Positions 13,154-18,177 of a stretch of DNA of 18,177 nt are shown here, in pieces; positions within the stretch are counted from its first letter, which is position 1; each line of letters starts with the position of its first letter. Origin of the DNA: Draconibacterium sp. (GTDB lineage Bacteria; Bacteroidota; Bacteroidia; Bacteroidales; Prolixibacteraceae); the NCBI GenBank assembly GCA_027011835.1, contig JALUZN010000455.1, positions 1-18,177 on the forward strand, written 5' to 3'. The translations under genes were made by a program, and so were the position numbers. The notes beneath the pieces are model-generated. The model had not been told where the DNA came from and did not search any database. It saw only the letters and a list, made by a program, of their open reading frames with translations.

Positions 13154-15904
13154 TTAAAATTTTATTCTATAACTAATTGTTGGCATTATCGGGAAAAGTG
13201 TACGTTGATAATAATTTGTTTCCAATTCCCCGGTTTCAGAGTTAAACTCGTCAGTTGAATAGTAGAACGACGGATTCATTTTATTATAAACATTTGTTGC
13301 ACCAAATGTCAACTCCCACTCTCCCCACTTTCTAATTTTGCGGTAGGTGGCTGTTAAATCTAACCGATGATAATTGGGCAAGCGATAATTGTTTCGTTCA
13401 GTTGCATTTGTAACTATTCCGTTTCCGGTTGGTGTACTATATCCAAGATTGGGCGAAGGGAATTGCCGGTTGTCTTGCACGCCTGAGTTTTTATAAATTG
13501 GAGTTATGTAACTACTGGTGGGTACGGTTACAGCATTTCCAGTGTAAAAAATCCAGGCGCTGCTAATTGTCCACTTTTTATTTATCCTGTATTTCCCTAC
13601 GAGCGAAATATCGTGTCGGCGGTCGTAACGAAACGGAAATATCCCGCCATTATTTATTTCGTTAAACTGGCGAAATGCCCACGATAATGTATATCCGGCA
13701 AATCCGGTAAATTTCCCTCTTGTTTTTCTGAAAAACAGTTCGGCACCATAGGCTTTGCCAGCGCCGGCAGTAATTTTTTCTTCCCATCCGGTAGCATCGA
13801 GTAAAAAGCTGGCACCGTCTTTATATTCAATTACATGATTCATATGTTTGAAATAGCCTTCCATCTCAAATAGGTACATTTTCGATAAAGCGGTTGAGAA
13901 TCCCAATGAAAACTGTTGCGATTTTTGAGGTTTTATTTTTTTTGTGACCGGCACCCACAAATCCGACGACTGCGTAATTCCCGATTGCGTAAGTAAATGC
14001 ATGTACTGGGTCATAACGGCAAATCCTGCTTTTATCGATGTTTTGTCGTTTATTAGCAACCGGGCATTTATTCGAGGTTCAGCCGAAAAATAGCTTTTGT
14101 TTTGAACAAAAAAAGAGGATAAATGAATCCCCCCGTTTATGCGAAGCAGTTCTGAGATGCTCCAGTCGTCTTCGAAATAGATGGAAATATCGGTACTAAA
14201 AATCTCCGAATTTCCTGTTTTATTTGTTATGGTTTCGCTATTTGTTTTCGAGAAAAAAGAGTTTATTCCGGGTTTAAATTTGTGGAAAATACAGCTGGCT
14301 CCAAATTGTAAATTATGATTGTCGGCAGGGAAAAACTGATAATCTTGTTTCAGTGCAACATCTGAAATATTCGATAAATATTCTATAGAATTCTCTTTCT
14401 CCTCAACTTCGTCGGGATTGCTGCTCGTTCGTTTTGTTAACTCGGTTGTATAATATTTATACGACGAAAAATAGGCTGTTGTATTCACAAACATTTTATT
14501 TTTGAAAATATGGTTCCACCGGAGTGTTGCAATAATGTTTCCCCAACCTTGAGCTCTTTGTGTTTCTCCGAGAACGGCAGTATTATTAAACTCCTGGTCT
14601 TCGGCAGTTTTGTAATAGTATTTGTCGCGGCTTAAAAATCCGCTAAAAAATAAGCGGTCGGTACCCGATACCTTATAGTTGGTTTTCAGGTTGAGGTCGG
14701 TAAAGTTGTACCCTTCTTTATATGAATAGCCTTTTTTTGAATTGTTTTTGTTATTTATGGGAACAAGAATTAAATCAGCATAAGTACGTCGTGCTGTAAA
14801 CATTATCGAACTTTTGTCTTTTATGATAGGGCCGCTTACCGAAGCTTTTGCCGATAGCAGCCCGACTGTAAAATCCCCCGTCCATTTTTGATTGTTTCCC
14901 TCTTTCATTGCAATGTCGATTACCGACGAGAGTCGCCCTCCATACCGAGCGGGGAAAGCTCCTTTAGTAACTGTTACGCTGTTTATGGCATCGGCATTAA
15001 ACGAAGAGAGGTAGCCCCACATATGATAGGGATTGTAAATGGGCACGCCATCTAATAAAATAAGGTTTTGGTCGATGTTGCCGCCGCGCACGTAAAAGCC
15101 CGATGAACCGTCAACCCCCGGTTTAATCCCGGGTAAAATGGTTATCGATTTTAACAAATCGGTTTCGCCGGCTGCCGCAGGAATTGATTTAATTTCGCTC
15201 GAATTAATTTTTATCGAGCTCATTTTCGATGAGGCAATTTGCCTGGCAAGTTCATTGTTGGTGTTTGTTATTCTCACCTCGTTTAACTCGTTCGATGAAT
15301 GTTCGAGTCGAACATTTATTATCGTATCGCCGCTAGGAAGTGTAATTTGTTTTTTTTAAAATCCGATAAAAGAAAAAACAATTTTTTCGTTAACCGGATT
15401 GGGCGGAAGTAGTAAATTGTAATATCCAAAACTGTTTGTACTCGTTCCGGTTAGGCTGTTTTTTGCAAAAACTGTACACCCAATTAATACGTTCCCTGTT
15501 TCTGTATCATAAATATATCCTGAAATGCTGACCCTCTTTTTCTTACTTTTCGAAGTGTAGATTGTAATTTTATTTCCAATAATTTTATAGCCGAGTTCTT
15601 TCCCCCGAAACAAGTCGTCGAGAATAAACTTTACGGTTTTGTTTTTATATTCTTTCGATATTTTAGCGGAGTAACGATTTATTTTATTGCTGTAGGCAAT
15701 AGATATTTTGGCTTCTGTTTTTAATTTCTCGATTGCTTTAGTAAGGGTAATGTTTTTAAACGAAATGGTTACTTGTTTTTCCAAAATTTGTTGTTGCGCA
15801 AATAGAGGATATGAAATAAAAATAAACAGAATAAACAACCCGGCTCTTCCCAAAAGAGGGAGAAAAGCTTTTTGTGAGTTTCTATTTTTATAACAAGTTA
15901 TCAT
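13154..15904 (-). pseudogene. FecA-like TonB-dependent receptor interrupted by one in-frame TAA
   Basis: Read through, this is a 916-codon frame, a normal size for the family. Residues 1-36 are a signal peptide ending LFA. About 44-115 is an STN signalling domain (VTISFKNITLTKAIEKL). About 125-200 is a carboxypeptidase-regulatory-like domain. Then come the plug (GFYVRGGNIDQNLILLDGVP) and a long beta-barrel to the last residues SYRIKF. At 15356-15358 a TAA stops the frame after VFSFIGF, and the same frame resumes with KKQITLPSGD. The two parts are in one frame, so a single base change explains the break. Glu (GAA) fits the usual motif best. The downstream part could start at GTG 15277 but would lack a signal peptide. 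It could be a true nonsense mutation, a sequencing error or rare readthrough. The STN domain and upstream sigma/FecR genes imply surface signalling. Confidence 0.85.
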
Positions 15905-15912
15905 TAATGGGC

Positions 15913-16554
15913 TTAAAAAGAGTATCCGAAACTCAATCCTCCAAAGGCAGTAATTGCCTGATTGTTTGCAATGTATTCGCCTGAAATATGTATTAGGGGA
16001 CTGGCATAAATTCTAAAAACAAAATGTTTCGAAATATTTTTGCGCCATCCTAGTATGGGCGAGATGTTATATGAATGAATATTCTTTGCTGTTGCGGGGT
16101 CAACAGTTTCGTCTTTTCCTGTCCAGTACGAACCGCCAATTCCAATCTCCAGAAAACTATTTTTCTTTCCAATATTCATTGTTAACTGATGAGGGACAGT
16201 GAGCCCTCCGGCAATAATTACTGCGCCAATTCCAACCGAGGCATTTACAAAATAACTTGGTTGTACAAAAAGTACCCGATTGTAATTTGTCGACAAAAAC
16301 AGGCCGGTTCCGCCAACTGTAATATCAATAGAGTTTCGGTTAATGTTTTGTGTGGTTAAATCGGCTGTAGTATTCTGGCTGGCTGCAAACAACGGCAGCA
16401 AAAGAACAATGGTGAGGAGCACTGAATTTAAAACTTTTGTAAGTGGATTTGGGGGAACAGTTACGAGTTGCTGTTTAATTTTAATTCTTTTTTCTCTGTC
16501 TCTTTGCATTGTTAGTAGTTTAACCAGAGCAAAAATAAGGGTCATTGTAATCAT
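15913..16554 (-). CDS. Small outer-membrane beta-barrel-like protein of unknown function
   Basis: The 213-residue product has a hydrophobic stretch at about 42-58 followed by AASQNTT, a plausible signal peptide and cleavage site. After it come alternating strands rich in Gly, Tyr and Phe, ending in FGGLSFGYSF; an aromatic last residue is typical of outer-membrane barrels. The ATG at 16554 overlaps the FecR stop in ATGA, but leaves about 40 residues before the signal segment. ATG 16509 (MQRDREKR) gives a more ordinary signal and may be the true start. The gene sits between fecR and the receptor, 8 bases before the latter, where Fec-type operons usually have nothing. I recognise no specific family. 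Confidence 0.65.
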   Translation of the reverse strand: MITMTLIFALVKLLTMQRDREKRIKIKQQLVTVPPNPLTKVLNSVLLTIVLLLPLFAASQNTTADLTTQNINRNSIDITVGGTGLFLSTNYNRVLFVQPSYFVNASVGIGAVIIAGGLTVPHQLTMNIGKKNSFLEIGIGGSYWTGKDETVDPATAKNIHSYNISPILGWRKNISKHFVFRIYASPLIHISGEYIANNQAITAFGGLSFGYSF

Positions 16555-17546
16555 GGTTGTTTTGCTGTTTTTTTGTTTTCTGAATTACTGTTTTCTATTG
16601 AGATATCGACGTTGCAGGTAAGTTTTATAATTTCTACAATCTCTTCAAGTTTAGTATTGTCGAAATCGGCATTTAAAAGGCAGTTGTTTTCTGTTGAAGT
16701 ATTTATTCGAAGTTGCCTTTTATAAAACTTATTAAGCTCGGTTACTACGTCGGTAATTTTAGTGTTTTTAAATACGAACTTTCCTGTTCGCCATGCCTGA
16801 AAATTAGGATTTAACGTGGCAAACTTATTAATTTTCTTCCCTGAAACTTCTGCCGAAAATCCTTTCGTAATAATTATCTGTTTGCTTTTGTCGGCATTTG
16901 TAACCTGAACCGTTCCGGTAGCTACTGTAACTTTTGTTGTATTCGTATTGTTGTTTATATTGAACGAAGTTCCCAGTACTCTAATTTCAGCATTTTCAGT
17001 AGTAATAATAAATGGTTTCTCCGCATTTTTGGCAACCTCGAAAAATGCTTCTCCGGTAAGTTTAACAGGTCTTTTATCTCCTTTGAACTCCTCGGGGTAG
17101 GTAAGTGTTGCATTGCTGTTTAGCCACACTTTCGATCCGTCGTTTAATGTAACTGTTTTTCCACGTTCGGTGTGGGTGGCAGTAGTTTGTACAATATTTA
17201 CTGTCGAAAAAAGTTCGAATGATTGTGAAGTGTGAATAAAGTAGTACGCCGAAAAAACTCCAATAACCAAAATAGCTGCAACGGCTGCAATTTGTTTAAG
17301 TTTTGTATTTAGCCAAATTACTTTTGGGGCTTTTTTCTCTTTTTGTTTGAAGTTCTCTTGAATCTTCGTCCAGGCTTTTTCTGAATCGAAATCAATAATT
17401 TCTATATTTTTACCATTTTCCCAAAGCTTTTTTAAAATTTCGTATTCGGCTTTATTATTGCGTTTAAATTCATTTATCAGCAGCTCTTCCTCCTTCGAAT
17501 TTTCATTTAAAAAGTGTTTTGATAATATTTGGTAAATTTCATTCAT
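16551..17546 (-). CDS. FecR-type anti-sigma factor
   Basis: ATG 17546 is chosen as start (MNEIYQILSKHF, 331 residues). The frame runs seven codons further back to a TTG at 17567, but those residues look unlike the family. The cytoplasmic N-terminal part (1-84) would bind the sigma factor. A single membrane helix follows at about 86-104. The periplasmic FecR domain is at about 128-225 (RGKTVTLNDGSKVWLN, GEAFFEV, VLGTSFNI). A C-terminal DUF4974 region is at about 257-325 (FVFKNTKITDVVTELNKFY). It would receive the signal from the STN domain of the receptor and release or activate the sigma factor encoded 69 bases upstream. It overlaps the next gene by 4 bases. Because the receptor is interrupted, the pathway may be without its input. 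Confidence 0.93.
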   Translation of the reverse strand: MNEIYQILSKHFLNENSKEEELLINEFKRNNKAEYEILKKLWENGKNIEIIDFDSEKAWTKIQENFKQKEKKAPKVIWLNTKLKQIAAVAAILVIGVFSAYYFIHTSQSFELFSTVNIVQTTATHTERGKTVTLNDGSKVWLNSNATLTYPEEFKGDKRPVKLTGEAFFEVAKNAEKPFIITTENAEIRVLGTSFNINNNTNTTKVTVATGTVQVTNADKSKQIIITKGFSAEVSGKKINKFATLNPNFQAWRTGKFVFKNTKITDVVTELNKFYKRQLRINTSTENNCLLNADFDNTKLEEIVEIIKLTCNVDISIENSNSENKKTAKQP

Positions 17547-17615
17547 CCAATAATTTTTAAGTCTCAACTATATGTCGAAACAGAACGCGAATACCCCTAT
17601 CTATTCTTTGTTTTT

Positions 17616-18131
17616 TTACGAATAAAAGAACAGAAGTAACGAAATGAGCTTTTGGTCTTTAAGTAGTTCCTTCATTTTTCGCAGTGCTCTGCCCATTTGG
17701 TTTTCAACTGTTTTAACCGAGATGTTGAGCTCTTCTGCAATCTCTTTATAAGTAAGCCCCGATTTTCGGCTAAGTAAAAAAACTTTCCGGGTTTTTTCAG
17801 GTAGTTTGGCAGCAAAATAGTGGAACATGGGTTCAATGTCGTCTTCGGTAAAGCTTGAAGCCGAGGTTTCTCTATTGTCAAAGAACCGGTCGACTACAAT
17901 CTCGTTTTTAACTTTTTTTGTTCGGAGGTAATCGATGCACTTAAATTTTGTTGCACGTAATAAAAAGCTCTCAATATTTTTGGCTTCGCTTAATTTATTG
18001 TTTTCCCAAAGTTGTATAAAAAGGTTTTGTACAATGTCTTCCGACATAGGAATATCATCAACAATTTTTGAGGCATAATTACAGAGCGGAGAATAATACT
18101 GATGAAATATTTTTTCGAAATTGTTATCCAA
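17616..18131 (-). CDS. ECF RNA polymerase sigma factor
   Basis: The 171-residue product has region 2 at about 5-73 (FEKIFHQYYSPLCNYA, SEDIVQNLFIQLW, KCIDYLR). Region 4 is at about 108-158 (LPEKTRKVFLLS, GLTYKEIAEELNISVKTVE). It ends in a hydrophobic tail LLLFFYS, seen in many Bacteroidota FecI-like factors. It should direct transcription of this operon once FecR is signalled. The only conventional start visible in frame is TTG 18131. The frame is open upstream to the window edge at 18177, so a start outside the window is possible, although the N-terminus from TTG already has the usual length before region 2. Confidence 0.92.
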   Translation of the reverse strand: MDNNFEKIFHQYYSPLCNYASKIVDDIPMSEDIVQNLFIQLWENNKLSEAKNIESFLLRATKFKCIDYLRTKKVKNEIVVDRFFDNRETSASSFTEDDIEPMFHYFAAKLPEKTRKVFLLSRKSGLTYKEIAEELNISVKTVENQMGRALRKMKELLKDQKLISLLLFFYS

Positions 18132-18158
18132 AACAGTTAGGCTTTTTAATCTATCGGA

Positions 18159-18166
18159 TAAAAGTA
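18159..18166 (-). promoter_or_regulatory. Possible -7 box before the sigma gene
   Basis: On the minus strand the bases read TACTTTTA, one mismatch from TAnnTTTG. It would start a transcript roughly 20 bases before the TTG at 18131. Any -33 element would lie outside the window, so the call is weak. Confidence 0.25.
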
Positions 18167-18177
18167 TTATTTTATTG

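Noticed and set aside
13154..15277. Separate gene starting at GTG 15277
   Set aside because: It begins in the middle of the receptor domain order, has no signal peptide and is in the same frame as the upstream part, so it is the remainder of one broken gene.
15356..15358. Reassigned stop codon (TAA read as an amino acid)
   Set aside because: TAA ends several intact genes in this window, including both rhodanese genes, the cytochrome fusion and the sigma factor, so a changed genetic code is not tenable.
16551..17567. FecR start at TTG 17567
   Set aside because: The added residues MRLKNYW do not look like the family start, while ATG 17546 gives MNEIYQILSKHF, a usual FecR beginning.
1..18177. 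Insertion sequence or transposase
   Set aside because: No transposase or integrase motifs were seen, and the repeats found are short palindromes rather than terminal inverted repeats around a transposase gene.

Overview
The window looks like a chromosomal segment from an anaerobic or facultative member of the Bacteroidota. The evidence is AT-rich DNA, weak or absent Shine-Dalgarno sites, TAnnTTTG-type promoter candidates, a DUF4249 lipoprotein beside a TonB-dependent receptor, and an ECF sigma/FecR pair of the kind typical of this phylum. The order or family cannot be fixed from the sequence alone; Marinilabiliales-like is only a guess.

Layout. (1) Bases 1-2360: a short open frame cut by the left edge, a non-coding stretch, a secreted lipoprotein with a right-handed beta-helix, then a non-coding stretch. 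Related palindromic repeats lie on both sides of the beta-helix gene. (2) Bases 2361-8569, minus strand: a tight seven-gene operon. In transcription order it encodes a Tat-exported molybdopterin catalytic subunit of the PsrA/PhsA type, a four-cluster ferredoxin subunit, an NrfD/PsrC membrane anchor, two half-size YeeE/YedE sulfur transporters, and two membrane-anchored rhodanese-fold proteins. (3) Bases 8570-9053: a divergent control region with promoter candidates, inverted repeats and three consecutive hairpins. (4) Bases 9054-12147, plus strand: a Rieske protein, then a 900-residue fusion of a b6-type cytochrome b with a c-type cytochrome domain carrying twelve heme motifs. (5) Bases 12152-18131, minus strand: a Fec-type surface-signalling and uptake operon. 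It runs ECF sigma, FecR, a small outer-membrane protein, an STN-type TonB-dependent receptor interrupted by one in-frame TAA, and a DUF4249 lipoprotein.

How it may work together (inference). The Psr-like complex would exchange electrons between the menaquinone pool and a periplasmic sulfur compound such as polysulfide, thiosulfate or sulfur. The YeeE/YedE pair would move a sulfur species across the inner membrane, and the rhodanese-fold proteins would handle sulfur at the membrane surface. The divergent Rieske/cytochrome b/multiheme unit would pass menaquinol electrons to c hemes in the periplasm.

The most unusual signal is in the two rhodanese-fold proteins. Both lack the cysteine expected in the active-site loop, yet both end in the same basic arm finishing in AASGGC, with the cysteine as the last residue. 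The nucleotides of the two tails differ at synonymous sites, so the peptide itself appears to be conserved. A mobile C-terminal cysteine recalls the GGCGG swinging arm of the sulfur carrier SoxY.
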